64,000 bases of DNA, taken from Planctomycetota bacterium (GTDB lineage: Bacteria > Planctomycetota > Phycisphaerae > WQYP01). The position numbers and the translations under genes are program-made. The DNA is taken from the NCBI GenBank assembly GCA_021790385.1, contig JAJYDW010000012.1:1-64000 (forward strand). Reading direction: 5' to 3'. This document shows, piece by piece, positions 18,133 through 26,776 of the stretch. The notes below the pieces were generated by a model. The model saw only the letters and a list, made by a program, of their open reading frames with translations. It searched no databases and was not told the DNA's origin. Position 1 is the stretch's first letter, and every line of letters starts with the position of its first letter.

Positions 18133-19011
18133 ATGAACCGCGAAACCAAGTTTGGCCTGATTACCGGATTGCTGTTGATTGTGGCGATTGGCATGCTTAT
18201 TTCACGCTACCTAAGCTCCCGCACCGCACCGGCAATTCAAACTCCCAGCCTGCAAAGTCTGGGGGGAAATTTCCGCAAGCAAATTATTTCTCCCGCCGGA
18301 ACGGCACTTATTCCGCCGGCTTTGCAATCCCATCCATCAGGACAAAGTGCGACCACAGCTCCATCCGCTCTGGCAGAAGAATTACCCCCCTCTTCCCAGG
18401 GCCAAATCACCACTACTTTTCCAGCAACGCAGCCATCTGCCTTGGCAGGCACAACGGGACAAACTTCGGCCCTGGTTCCCACGACCGGTGCAGCGGTCTC
18501 GGTGGTAAGCAATGTCAGAGATCCGATTGCCAGCGCCAACCCGAAAACATCAAGAGAATATACGGTTAAAGCCGGCGATACCCTCTGGCGTATTGCACGC
18601 AGATTCTATCACCAGGTGGGGCCGACCCAACTGGCCCTGATCGTTCGTGCGAATCCCGGGAAGTTATCCTCGGCCAAGTCGATGCTGCAGATTGGAGAAA
18701 CACTGACCATACCCACAGTTCCAGCTTCCGGTCAAATTCGTCTGACACAGATGGCCGCCATATCTATGGGCACTGTGCCGATTCCCACCACGGCAACTAA
18801 TTTATCCAGCCTCCCCACCCATCACGTAACAACCAAAGCCCGCATGGTCACCTATAAAGTGCGTGCCGGCGACACGCTTTATTCCATTGCTCGCAAAATT
18901 TTCGGTGCGGGTTCTCATGCGGCGATTGCCCACATCATGCGGGAAAACCATATTCGCAAGGCCCGCGATCTGCGCGTCGGTCAGATTTTGCACATTGGCA
19001 AACCCTTGTAA
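18133..19011 (+). CDS. Membrane-anchored protein with two LysM domains
   Basis: The ATG at 18133 has GGAGG 7 nt upstream and yields 292 residues. An N-terminal membrane anchor (FGLITGLLLIVAIGMLIS) is followed by a Ser/Thr/Pro/Ala-rich linker (about residues 35-135) and two LysM peptidoglycan-binding motifs: YTVKAGDTLWRIARRFY near residue 142 and YKVRAGDTLYSIARKIFG near residue 239. It takes the position usually held by ftsL after rsmH, but it is not FtsL-like. A role in cell-wall attachment or division-site organisation is likely from context. The following dcw genes (ftsI, murE and so on) are absent. Confidence 0.85.
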   Translation: MNRETKFGLITGLLLIVAIGMLISRYLSSRTAPAIQTPSLQSLGGNFRKQIISPAGTALIPPALQSHPSGQSATTAPSALAEELPPSSQGQITTTFPATQPSALAGTTGQTSALVPTTGAAVSVVSNVRDPIASANPKTSREYTVKAGDTLWRIARRFYHQVGPTQLALIVRANPGKLSSAKSMLQIGETLTIPTVPASGQIRLTQMAAISMGTVPIPTTATNLSSLPTHHVTTKARMVTYKVRAGDTLYSIARKIFGAGSHAAIAHIMRENHIRKARDLRVGQILHIGKPL

Positions 19012-19251
19012 GATAATTTTGGCAGGTCCGGACTGGGCAATATTAGCCCAGAGTATTGGCATCAGCTACATGCGATCATGGTGCAGACTGGCGGGTACCT
19101 CGTGCATAAAAATAACCGCGCCAGGCGAGAATGCGCCAACACGCCGCGATGCACACCCGCCAGACCTAATCTCTGTCGGCCTGCCGATTTTGTCCTGCGC
19201 CATGCTGAAAATCATTGGCGAAAGCCTGGCGAAGCCGGCATGCGGCAACTT
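19012..19251. other. Gene-free spacer between convergent LysM and glycosidase genes
   Basis: No convincing coding sequence is present. No clear terminator hairpin with a T-run was found in either direction, although GC-rich partial inverted repeats (GCCTGGC...GCCGGC) occur near 19222-19240. Confidence 0.4.
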
Positions 19252-21444
19252 CTAATCACTGCATTTCTGATCGGCCGCCAAATGCAAGATGGTTTGCGGC
19301 GGCAATTCGTAAATACCGTGTTTGCGCAAGCTCGGACGGTCTGATTCCTGCTGTGTGCCATCCAGCACGTCGGTTATTCTAACGGAGCGTTCCAGAGACA
19401 ACCGTATGGCGGCAAAGGTCCAAAGGATCAGCCGATTCTCACTGCGATAAACCACGCCCGCTTCGGCAGGCAGTATCTTCCTTTCCAACATATCCGGCTC
19501 CACGTGGTTAAAAGCCTTTAATAACCGCCAATGGGCCAAAGTGGGTATGTCTTCCACCCCGCCTATGGAGCCGTAGCGAAAACTCAAGGCGTTGTGTTGC
19601 ACATTCCAATAGATAATCCAGACCATACGGTAAGCCAGCCCACGAAAGAAAATATCCAACGGATCGTGGCCCGCCCGCGCAATGGCCGGCCCATCAAATT
19701 CCACCAGACAATCGGCCCAGATCGGCATAGAGCCAATGCGCTTATCCACCGCCGGACCATGGCGATGAATTCCGAATACGCCCAGGTCTTCGTTGCAATA
19801 GTCATAGCCGATTCGCTGCATAGCCACCATCAGGTCCAGATGGGCCGCGTACTGGCTTAAAATAGCGCTCGGTCCTTGCACCGCAGGCCTATAATTACCC
19901 AGCAACTCCGTTTGATCCGCGGTGGCACCCTGAACCGATTGATCTGCCGTGTTTTGCACCCAATGAAACTTATCGCTGGAAAGATTAAAACTGCTGTCCA
20001 GAAATATTCCCTCCAGGCCGATTCGATCATGCAATTCCCTCCATCGCCGTATCCAGTAATCACGAATCGTCGGGTCACGCAGGTTCAGCACCGCAAATAC
20101 CGGCGTGTAATGATCCGCCTCAATCGCATTGGACGGGTTGCGTACGTAGGCGGCCCTGGCCGTAGCCAGGATCTGGTCTACGGAATCTTCCCCCGGCATA
20201 AATCGAATGCGATCCGCATTGCCATTTCGATTGCGAAAAATCTCCGTCAGCACAGATAACGACGTGTTGCCCCACATTTCCACCTTGGCACCCGCGGCCC
20301 GCACAAACTGGCATAAGGCCCGAAGTTTATCTTCCCCGACACTTTCCGGAATTTTATAATCAACCGTGCAGCACATGTTGCTCACGCCCCAAACATTCAT
20401 ATTGTTCGCACAGTGATTGGCCAGTCCGATTTTTCTAACACCCGCCGCCAGCAGCTTGGCGGCCCCCTGCGTGCGATAACGGTCCAGATCGGCCACCCCC
20501 CATTCTTCCATCAACCCGTAGGTAGTTACCCGCTGCCGCTTCATGCCTATCTGATTGTGCAGATGATTGAAAACAGTTTCGCGAATGTCGTGGTACACAT
20601 TCAGCCGCTCCACCCGATCCAATGGGCCAGCCAGCCAGAGCACTTCCATCGGCGATGTGGTGAATTGAGTTGCCAGATCGCTACAATGCTCATGCCAGTG
20701 AACCATCTGCCCACGGCCACGCGGTTTTTCAAACAGCGATCGAATATGGGCCGTGCGCGTGGCCCAGGTGACAAGCGTCCCGGCCGGGCCACTGGTAAAA
20801 GTGAATCCCTGTAATTCAGTCTGCAGCGGCAGAAACTGAAAAACTGAGGGATTGGCAGCGCTGGGCAGATACCATTCGCTGGAATAAAATTGTGCTTCTT
20901 CAGTAAACGGGACTTGGGATGGCACAAAACAGTTCCGCAACCAGAATTCGTTCCCAAGTATGGAACCCCCGGGTTCCCAGGTACCACGATCCAGCACTTT
21001 ATAAATCGGAATATCTTTGCTTGTATACTTGTATTGATAAGAAAACCCGATCCATATCTGATCAGCAATTTGCCTTTCCACAGGTATCAGAACCAATTCC
21101 AACATGGTGCCTTCCGCGGGTACGGCAAGGCTCGTCCAGTCCGCCGTTATATAGCGGTTCCGCACACTATGAACCATCCATTCCATGATACCCCGCTGCT
21201 CCCGGGAAGCGGTAAAAGTCAGGCGTACACCGGAGTTATCCCCGGAATAGTCCTGCAGACGGTAATCCAGGAGTTGCACGCCCCACGGATTGCGAATTTC
21301 CACAAACATCGGACGTGCCGCACTCCGAAGCGCCACGCCGTTGGCCGATACCGCTCCCAAACCTGAATAGTTTTCATTTTGCCACACAAAAGGGAGGCTG
21401 ATCCCGTTGGAGAATATAGTTTTGTCAGGCAACGCCGCAACCAC
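19252..21444 (-). CDS. Glycoside-hydrolase-like protein with a GH-D/GH31-type TIM barrel
   Basis: The 730-residue product has an N-terminal beta-rich half and a C-terminal barrel. Features typical of clan GH-D and GH31-related alpha-glycosidases include the strand-end motif LEGIFLDSSFN (about residue 480, a candidate nucleophile Asp), the preceding FAVLNLRDPTIRDYWIRRW and the late YCNEDLGVFG. No signal peptide is visible, so it may act inside the cell or have lost its original 5' end. The start is doubtful: GTG at 21444 sits only one nucleotide after AAGGA, and a TTG 12 nt further on is an alternative. Upstream DNA is IS3 debris plus a decayed copy of this gene's 5' part. The exact GH family and substrate are unknown. 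Confidence 0.65.
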   Translation of the reverse strand: MVAALPDKTIFSNGISLPFVWQNENYSGLGAVSANGVALRSAARPMFVEIRNPWGVQLLDYRLQDYSGDNSGVRLTFTASREQRGIMEWMVHSVRNRYITADWTSLAVPAEGTMLELVLIPVERQIADQIWIGFSYQYKYTSKDIPIYKVLDRGTWEPGGSILGNEFWLRNCFVPSQVPFTEEAQFYSSEWYLPSAANPSVFQFLPLQTELQGFTFTSGPAGTLVTWATRTAHIRSLFEKPRGRGQMVHWHEHCSDLATQFTTSPMEVLWLAGPLDRVERLNVYHDIRETVFNHLHNQIGMKRQRVTTYGLMEEWGVADLDRYRTQGAAKLLAAGVRKIGLANHCANNMNVWGVSNMCCTVDYKIPESVGEDKLRALCQFVRAAGAKVEMWGNTSLSVLTEIFRNRNGNADRIRFMPGEDSVDQILATARAAYVRNPSNAIEADHYTPVFAVLNLRDPTIRDYWIRRWRELHDRIGLEGIFLDSSFNLSSDKFHWVQNTADQSVQGATADQTELLGNYRPAVQGPSAILSQYAAHLDLMVAMQRIGYDYCNEDLGVFGIHRHGPAVDKRIGSMPIWADCLVEFDGPAIARAGHDPLDIFFRGLAYRMVWIIYWNVQHNALSFRYGSIGGVEDIPTLAHWRLLKAFNHVEPDMLERKILPAEAGVVYRSENRLILWTFAAIRLSLERSVRITDVLDGTQQESDRPSLRKHGIYELPPQTILHLAADQKCSD

Positions 21445-22482
21445 TCCTTGATTTTTAAGACTAATCCAACACGACCATTAAACCATGCTTCAGTTGCCCG
21501 TGTTACTTTTCCCAGCCAAAGGCAAGCTCATTGGCCCAGTGCGGTTCCCATTGGGCATCCAGAGCCGGCGTGTTCACGCGGGAGGCCAGCCGATGCATCG
21601 GCAGTTCCATCAGCGGCCCGCCTCATCCACTTTAAGGCAAAGAGGAAGACACCTGTCCTGCCACCATCAAACCCCGAAGACTGAAGCTCCCATACACTCC
21701 ACTATAATACCATAACAAACCGAGGGCCAAGACTAAGATCATTGCCATCCCGCTTGAAGAAACGCCTCTTGGCCCCGGTAACATCGCCTGATTGAGCGAA
21801 TACACCCACTATGGAGCAGTTATTGAGTGACGCCACGGTCCTCCTCGGAAGCAGTAAAAGACAGGCGTACACCAGAGCCATGGAACAGTCCTTCCTTGCC
21901 TGTCTTCCTTTCTCACCGGCAGGTACGGGGCAGCGCATGCTGTGGGAGAGTACTCAGGAACAGCCAATTGCCTTTCTGCCACAACGTCAGCGGCATCATG
22001 GACGGCTTGCCGGCGGGGCTGGACGAGCTGGCGTGACCGATCCAGCGATCTCCTTGCTGGCGTAAATGTGCCGCAAGGGCGATTCTGGACAATGACGCCA
22101 CGGCCTGTACACGAGAGGCAAAGCACGCCAGCCAGAGGGTGTCGCCATAGGCCCGCCGATCCAAACCATCGAGGTATTGCTGTATGGCATGAGAAGAACC
22201 CGAAGTAGACCATGTCCCCGGCTGATGGTATTTGGCTCGCCAAATGATCTGCGGTTCCACCTTGCACGCAGCCTGGACGCCGCGGTATTCGGTCTTGTCA
22301 GCCTGTATCCAGCCCATGCGCGTTGCAGGCCCCAAGTGCGATGGTGCAAAGGGCGGCGGCACAAAATCCGGTGCCAATGGGGCACGTTCGAGCAAAGATG
22401 GACGAGACCGCGTCCAGCCGGGCGCGGCCACTACGCCATCAATCAATCCTTGATCTAGAAAGGCGTGGACGGCAAGGACCGC
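21445..22482 (-). pseudogene. Decayed coding DNA, including a fragment paralogous to the adjacent glycosidase
   Basis: At 21838-21887 the minus strand reads SGVRLSFTASEEDRGVTQ then stop. This matches SGVRLTFTASREQRG near residue 75 of the neighbouring glycosidase, and the DNA matches over ~31 nt with three differences. Upstream, an open frame at 21913-22482 (WIQADKTEYRGVQAACKVEP, later MMPLTLWQKGNWLF) may be more of the same lost gene but is not recognisable. A short frame at 21507-21614 (NTPALDAQWEPHWANELAF) could be the tail of another lost gene. Together this is a gene graveyard flanking the IS3 remnant. Confidence 0.45.
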
Positions 22483-23470
22483 TGTCCAGCCCCCATTTAT
22501 GATCCCACTTGAACGTATAGGTTTCGCACACATTAACATTAATTCACTCGTATAGTCTGTTCATTGAACAAGGCGTAGTGGGCGCGGGGATTCAGCCTGG
22601 CTCGGACCGCCCCACGGCCGGAGGGAAGAGAGTTGCAATGCCGGGTGGGGGTGCAGGGGCGGGTGGAAGAACCCGCCCCTGCGCCGCGTGCGGCAAACTC
22701 GTCCGGAGTCCGGTAGGCCAGACTTGAATGCGGACGCTCTCGATTGTATTGCCGACGATACCGCTGACAGATCGCCTGTGCATGGGCCAGAGTTCCGAAT
22801 GTTTCCATATCCAGACACTCGCGGCGCAAGGTTCCGTTAAACCGCTCATTGGTTCTGTTCTGCCAGGGGCTTGCAGGATCAATGTGCCGGCAGGTAACCC
22901 CCGCCTGCTGGAGCCTCCGAATCAGGGCCTTGGCGATAAATTCCGGGCCGTTATCGCAACGGACGAAGGGTGGTGTTCCATAATGGCTGAACAGTCGCAG
23001 AAGCGTCTGGGCCACCATGGTGGCGTTCATACGCCGTCCCACCTCCAATGCCAGGACCGGTCGGGTGTATTCATCCTCCACGGTGAGGATTTTGCGCTTG
23101 CGGCCGTCGTCTGTGGCGTCCAAGACCAAATCCTACGCCCACACATGGTTGGGATATAGCGCCCGGCAGGGTGTTCGCGTGCCCTGCCCTCGGCGTTGGC
23201 GCAGCTTTCTGCGGGGTAGTGTGAGACGGTATTTCGGGCACAAACGTCGAATTCTTTTCACATTCAATCTTTCCTGCCGGCCCTGGAGCATCCACTGCCG
23301 CCGGATCCGCTGGTGCAACATCCGGTAGCCGGCACATGGATATCGCCGGGCCAGGTCGCACCGCAGCCGCACCAATGCCGTATCCTCCTCTTGTGGCTGG
23401 TAGGCCAACCAACGACGGCTCGGGCCTACCAGACTACAGGCCCGCCGCCGGGGCCTTGTCGGCCATGGAG
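22483..23470 (-). pseudogene. IS3-family transposase orfB remnant (copy 2) with an in-frame amber codon
   Basis: The minus strand encodes most of an IS3-group orfB: RRRACSLVGPSRRWLAYQPQ, YPCAGYRMLHQRIRRQW, then YPNHVWA followed by TAG and DLVLDATDDGRKRK in the same frame, then DNGPEFIAKAL and PASPWQNRTNERFNG. The two pieces given separately in the ORF track (23133-23408 and 22539-23129) are one gene broken by a single nonsense codon where Tyr is expected. No intact orfA or right terminal repeat was found. The left end TGTCCAGCCCCCATTTATGA is shared with the copy at 3397. Confidence 0.8.
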
Positions 23471-23664
23471 CTAACCGGGATTAACCATCTTGATTAGACC
23501 GAGACTGCTTCGCGGCCTGTAAATGCTGCCGCTGCCAGCGACCACCCAAGCACTATACTCGAACCTAACGCCACGCTTGCGTTTTTTTTGACGAAACGCC
23601 GGTTAATTTGCCGTAATGTGAAGCGTATATCCTGCGAAATTTTCCTGGCAGCGAAGGATATAAA

Positions 23665-24594
23665 TCATCGATCCGGCCGATGAGAATGCGGAGGCTCCCG
23701 CCCGGCCCTCTTGCCCAGCAATAACCACCCCATCCGCATGGGTGATACATGCGGCTGCCCACATGCCACCGGAGACCAATTCATCGCCACAAGCTGGCGA
23801 TGCGCATCTTTAAGTGGTCCCGTGTAGTGATATCGCAGTAAATTCATCCGCATTCTCATTCCAACGTGAAAGTGCTGGTGCCCCGTGCGTTTGAGCACGC
23901 TGTTGGCGGGAATTGCCAAGTCCACAGTCCAGACGTACTTTTTACCGTCACGATGGATCGACGCAGCCGTCCGCAGGCCGCGTATATCGTAGCCAAGATC
24001 AGGCCAATAATTTCGCCGTAAAATATCCCCCGCCAGAACACCATCAGCCTGCGATCGCGGCCTGGTGGTAATTAAAGTATTCTGCTCCAATACACCATTG
24101 GCCGGCGAAACCTCGATCTCAAAATATTGCCGGCTGTCACCCACCGGATCCAAAAACACTTCCGCTACATCGCCGCGATAGTGCGGCGCGTTTCGCTTTT
24201 TCCCATAAGGGGCATAGGGCTTCGGACCCAGACAGTCAAAACGGATATACAGCCAATCCCGATTCCACTGCAACCAAATCTTTGTCGGCAAGGGATGGCC
24301 GGCCGAATTACAGCCCAGTGAAAGCGTCAAATGCCCGATAAGAGGCGGGCCGGCCCAGGCTGGATCCGACGGCCGGGCTGTAACGCCCGGCGTAACTGCG
24401 GCGTGCGGAACATCCAGATGTGGAATTGCTGCGGGCAGAGTCGCATAACAGCGCTGGCCCGCTGCCAAGCCTATCCACAACAACACGATACACAGCGTCG
24501 GCCAAAAAAGGCGAACGCCATTGCCCTGGCCGCCATCAAGCAAGCCGTCGCCCGTCGCTGACTGAAAATTGGCACTTCGTAAACAAATTTGCAT
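23665..24594 (-). CDS. Exported CBM9-like carbohydrate-binding (DOMON-type) protein
   Basis: A 309-residue protein with a hydrophobic export segment (LFWPTLCIVLLWIGLAAGQ) some 29 residues in. A domain resembling family 9 carbohydrate-binding modules follows, with KIWLQWNRDWLYIRFDCLG, GDVAEVFLDPVGDSRQYFEI, YVWTVDLAIPANSV and a C-terminal LVAMNWSPV strand. Such proteins bind sugars in the envelope. There is no good ribosome binding site before the ATG at 24594, so the start is uncertain. The intact IS3 element lies 119 nt upstream and the IS3 remnant downstream separates it from the glycosidase gene. An original operon PEP-CTERM / CBM9 / glycosidase is plausible. Confidence 0.7.
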   Translation of the reverse strand: MQICLRSANFQSATGDGLLDGGQGNGVRLFWPTLCIVLLWIGLAAGQRCYATLPAAIPHLDVPHAAVTPGVTARPSDPAWAGPPLIGHLTLSLGCNSAGHPLPTKIWLQWNRDWLYIRFDCLGPKPYAPYGKKRNAPHYRGDVAEVFLDPVGDSRQYFEIEVSPANGVLEQNTLITTRPRSQADGVLAGDILRRNYWPDLGYDIRGLRTAASIHRDGKKYVWTVDLAIPANSVLKRTGHQHFHVGMRMRMNLLRYHYTGPLKDAHRQLVAMNWSPVACGQPHVSPMRMGWLLLGKRAGREPPHSHRPDR

Positions 24595-24881
24595 TAACGC
24601 ACCGCATCACTGGCCACCGCATCTCATTTCTAACCACCCGGATATACCATCGCGTCTTTGGCTTTTCTGGTCCGCGCCTCGCCGCGTGACAGCTTGTGCC
24701 CTGCCGCCGCAACTGTCAAGTCCTGGTCTAAAGTTGTCACATTATTGTTCATTGTTCGCATCCAAGTTTAACTTCTTTCTGGGAATCGCATGGGGGTGTC
24801 TGCGCAGCGCAGCGAGTCCGACCGCAGCCCAGCAGACGCCCCCACGCGGCGCGGTTTTCCGTCCTCGTGCCGGACCTTCTG

Positions 24882-25739
24882 TCACGCCGTATCGCCTGCC
24901 GGTTTTGGCCTTACCGTCTGGGGTATTATCCCATCGCTGTGCACCTGCTGGGGAACACGCATCTGGAGCTTCCCGTGCGGGCGGCATTGGTTGTATATCG
25001 CTACCGCCTCCGCCACCGCAGGACCCACCATCGCCTTGCGGCTAAAGCTGATCCCCATCCCCAGTTCCTGCTTGAGAATCCCGTTGAGTCGTTCCGCTTT
25101 CCCATTCTCGTAACAGTGACTCTCTTCCGTCATGCTTATTCCCAGCTCCGCGGCCTGCAACTGCTTGATATACGCCTGGCAGCAGTATTGGCTGCCCCGA
25201 TCCGAATGGTGCACCGCATAGGCTCCAGCAGGTAATTGCTTGATCGCCTGGGCTCCGGCCCGGATCACGCCTTCCATCTCCAAGGTATCGCTGCTGTCGA
25301 ATCCCACGATCTTCCGACTATACGCATCCATCACCAGGCTCAAAGACATAAACCCTTCATCCGTGCGGATGTACGTTATGTCGCTAACCCATAGCTGATG
25401 CGGACTGGTCACCGGCATATTCTTGGCAAGGTTAGGATACACCGCAAATCCATGCCTGCTGTCGGTTGTGCGGACACCACGCTTGGGACGTTCTATGAGC
25501 ATATTGTGCCGCCTTAATAACGAAAAACACCGGTCTCGACCTAGCGCCACGCCCGCCACCTCCAACTCGGGTTGTATCAGGTACATTAACTTCCGACATC
25601 CCAAACGCGGCATATAACAGCGCTCCTTGCGGATGAGTTCCAGCACGAATGCTTCCTCCACCGTCAAACGTTCCCGCACCAGCCGCTGTTTGCAATAATT
25701 CTGCCGCGTCATGCCCACCAGTCGGCATAGCACCTTCAC
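24882..25739 (-). CDS. IS3-family transposase, orfB (DDE integrase domain)
   Basis: The product has an HTH_21-type N-terminal region (MTRQNYCKQRL...RLGCRKLMYL) and an rve integrase core. The catalytic triad is visible in WVSDITYIRTDEG, VHHSDRGSQYCCQ and NGKAERLNGILKQELG (D, D, E). The frame is open upstream to 25793, so the functional protein is likely an OrfAB fusion made by -1 frameshifting at the A-run near 25790. Fusion residues include VRWEAVHAVGEQQLRGVKVL. It appears intact. Confidence 0.92.
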   Translation of the reverse strand: MKVLCRLVGMTRQNYCKQRLVRERLTVEEAFVLELIRKERCYMPRLGCRKLMYLIQPELEVAGVALGRDRCFSLLRRHNMLIERPKRGVRTTDSRHGFAVYPNLAKNMPVTSPHQLWVSDITYIRTDEGFMSLSLVMDAYSRKIVGFDSSDTLEMEGVIRAGAQAIKQLPAGAYAVHHSDRGSQYCCQAYIKQLQAAELGISMTEESHCYENGKAERLNGILKQELGMGISFSRKAMVGPAVAEAVAIYNQCRPHGKLQMRVPQQVHSDGIIPQTVRPKPAGDTA

Positions 25740-26137
25740 CCCACGCAGTTGCTGCTCTCCGACGGCGTGGACCGCCTCCCATCGGACTTTTTTTTAAAAC
25801 TCTCCACCTCCTGCCCCAACTGCTCGCAGGCCAGCTTCAAAAATGTCGCATTCAGCACATTCTCCGCTTGGGTTTTACCCAAGGCCTGCTCCAACTGCGC
25901 TATACGCTTTTTGTACTCCCGTATCCGATCTTGTTCGTCTGGCTTTTCCACCCGTACCACCTTCGCTTGTAAATGATTCCTACCGTAGTGTTTTATCCAT
26001 TTCTGTACCGTTGTCGCGCCTGGAATCCCGTGGTGCAACCGCGCCTGGGTAATCGAAGCAAATCGACCATCCTCCAACTCGGCAACCGCCTGCCTCTTGA
26101 AGCACTCACTATACCGCTTTATTACCCGTACCCGCAT
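25736..26137 (-). CDS. IS3-family transposase, orfA (DNA-binding subunit)
   Basis: The 133-residue protein has an N-terminal helix-turn-helix (YSECFKRQAVAELEDGRFAS, then GIPGATTVQKWIKHYG) and a leucine-zipper-like helix (RIREYKKRIAQLEQALGK) typical of IS3 OrfA. Its frame overlaps orfB, and the slippery run lies in the codons for ESFKKKS. The start is an ATG 57 nt inside the element's right end. Confidence 0.9.
   Translation of the reverse strand: MRVRVIKRYSECFKRQAVAELEDGRFASITQARLHHGIPGATTVQKWIKHYGRNHLQAKVVRVEKPDEQDRIREYKKRIAQLEQALGKTQAENVLNATFLKLACEQLGQEVESFKKKSDGRRSTPSESSNCVG
25787..25799 (-). other. Programmed -1 frameshift site of the IS3 element
   Basis: On the minus strand the sequence TTTTAAAAAAAAG contains the slippery heptamer A-AAA-AAG in the orfA frame. 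Moving back one base enters the orfB frame just after an in-frame TAA, giving a continuous OrfAB polypeptide. This is the standard expression mode of the IS3 family. Confidence 0.85.
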
Positions 26138-26194
26138 ACCAAAACTCCTGATATTTCCATTGCCATAAGTGACAACCTATATCAGGACGTGACA

Positions 26195-26215
26195 TTTCCT
26201 GTTACCCATAAACAT
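26195..26215 (-). pseudogene. First seven codons of a PEP-CTERM-type gene cut by IS3
   Basis: The minus strand reads ATG TTT ATG GGT AAC AGG AAA (MFMGNRK), identical to the start of the PEP-CTERM gene at 46339, with GGAAGGAGTT before it. Codon eight onward belongs to the IS3 terminal repeat and the frame soon stops. The rest of the gene is not found on the other side of the IS, so it was deleted. Confidence 0.8.
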
Positions 26216-26355
26216 TGCAACTCCTTCCGGGTCTGCGGCCCAAACACTTGAAACCCTCCCGCAAGATAAACACAACCCTGCGGAAGCCTGATACGCTTGA
26301 ATAATTTTAGCCGATGCCAAACGGTGCCACAAGACAAAAATCACCGTATTTTCTA
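26216..26355 (-). promoter_or_regulatory. PEP-CTERM-type promoter and leader, copy C
   Basis: On the minus strand TTGTGG (26332-26327) and TAAAAT (26309-26304) are 17 nt apart. They are followed by a leader containing GTTGTGTTTATCTTGCGG, GTTTCAAGTGTTTGGGCC and CCCGGAAGGAGTT. Sequence upstream of the -35 (TGTAAAG, AATAG, AAAT, CGGTG) also matches copy A at 28600-28630. The promoter now points into the IS3 transposase genes. Confidence 0.75.
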
Positions 26356-26618
26356 TTACTTTACATTAATTCGGTATGTATAACGCGATTTTCCATCAAA
26401 CATGGATAATAAATTTAATTTCATCTTACAATAAATCGTTGCTTGTATCGCAGTTATAGGCCAGTTACGGCCATATTTTTTGGCAACGGCGGCAGGGAAT
26501 TTGGACGGTTGGCTCCTCGAGAAGCCTCGGCGGCCAAGATGCCCCCCAATACCACAGCGGACTTGCAGATCACCATTTGCTTTCGGTATGGCTTTGCCAA
26601 AAATCATGCCCCATCATG
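26356..26618. other. Gene-free AT-rich stretch upstream of copy C promoter
   Basis: The only listed frame (83 codons, minus strand, 26356-26607) has no recognisable features and biased composition. I see no supported gene here. Confidence 0.3.
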
Positions 26619-26776
26619 TTAACCCGGATTATTCACACGCTTTTGTGCAAATCATATGTAACGGCTTTAGGTTAAATGGGATACATCAAAAAATTCCGCT
26701 CCTATTTTTCTGCACACTGCTTTTTGAAATGCTTTATTCACGGGCTTTTCAGGCGACTGTGAATAATCCGGGTTAA
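26619..26776. repeat. MITE-like element with perfect 19-bp terminal inverted repeats
   Basis: TTAACCCGGATTATTCACA at 26619-26637 is repeated as its exact reverse complement at 26758-26776, enclosing ~120 nt without a gene. An internal partial copy (TTTATTCACGGG) lies near 26733. The CCCGGATTATTCA core resembles termini I associate with IS1380-type elements, but that is recollection rather than a search. No clear target duplication is visible. Confidence 0.7.

Larger units (their letters stand above)
24714..26194 (-). mobile_element. Complete IS3-family insertion sequence
   Basis: The ends form imperfect inverted repeats: TGTCAAGTCCTGGTCTAAAG at 24714 against TGTCACGTCCTGATATAGGT read inward from 26194, both continuing into GTTGTCAC. 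The ~1.48-kb element carries overlapping orfA and orfB on the minus strand with a -1 frameshift signal. The bases flanking the ends (AAC and TTT) do not form a target-site duplication, so the element has probably taken part in a later deletion or recombination. It sits seven codons into a PEP-CTERM-type gene. Confidence 0.9.

Noticed and set aside
26356-26607. 83-codon minus-strand ORF upstream of copy C promoter
   Set aside because: No recognisable motif, no ribosome binding site and no link to neighbouring genes.
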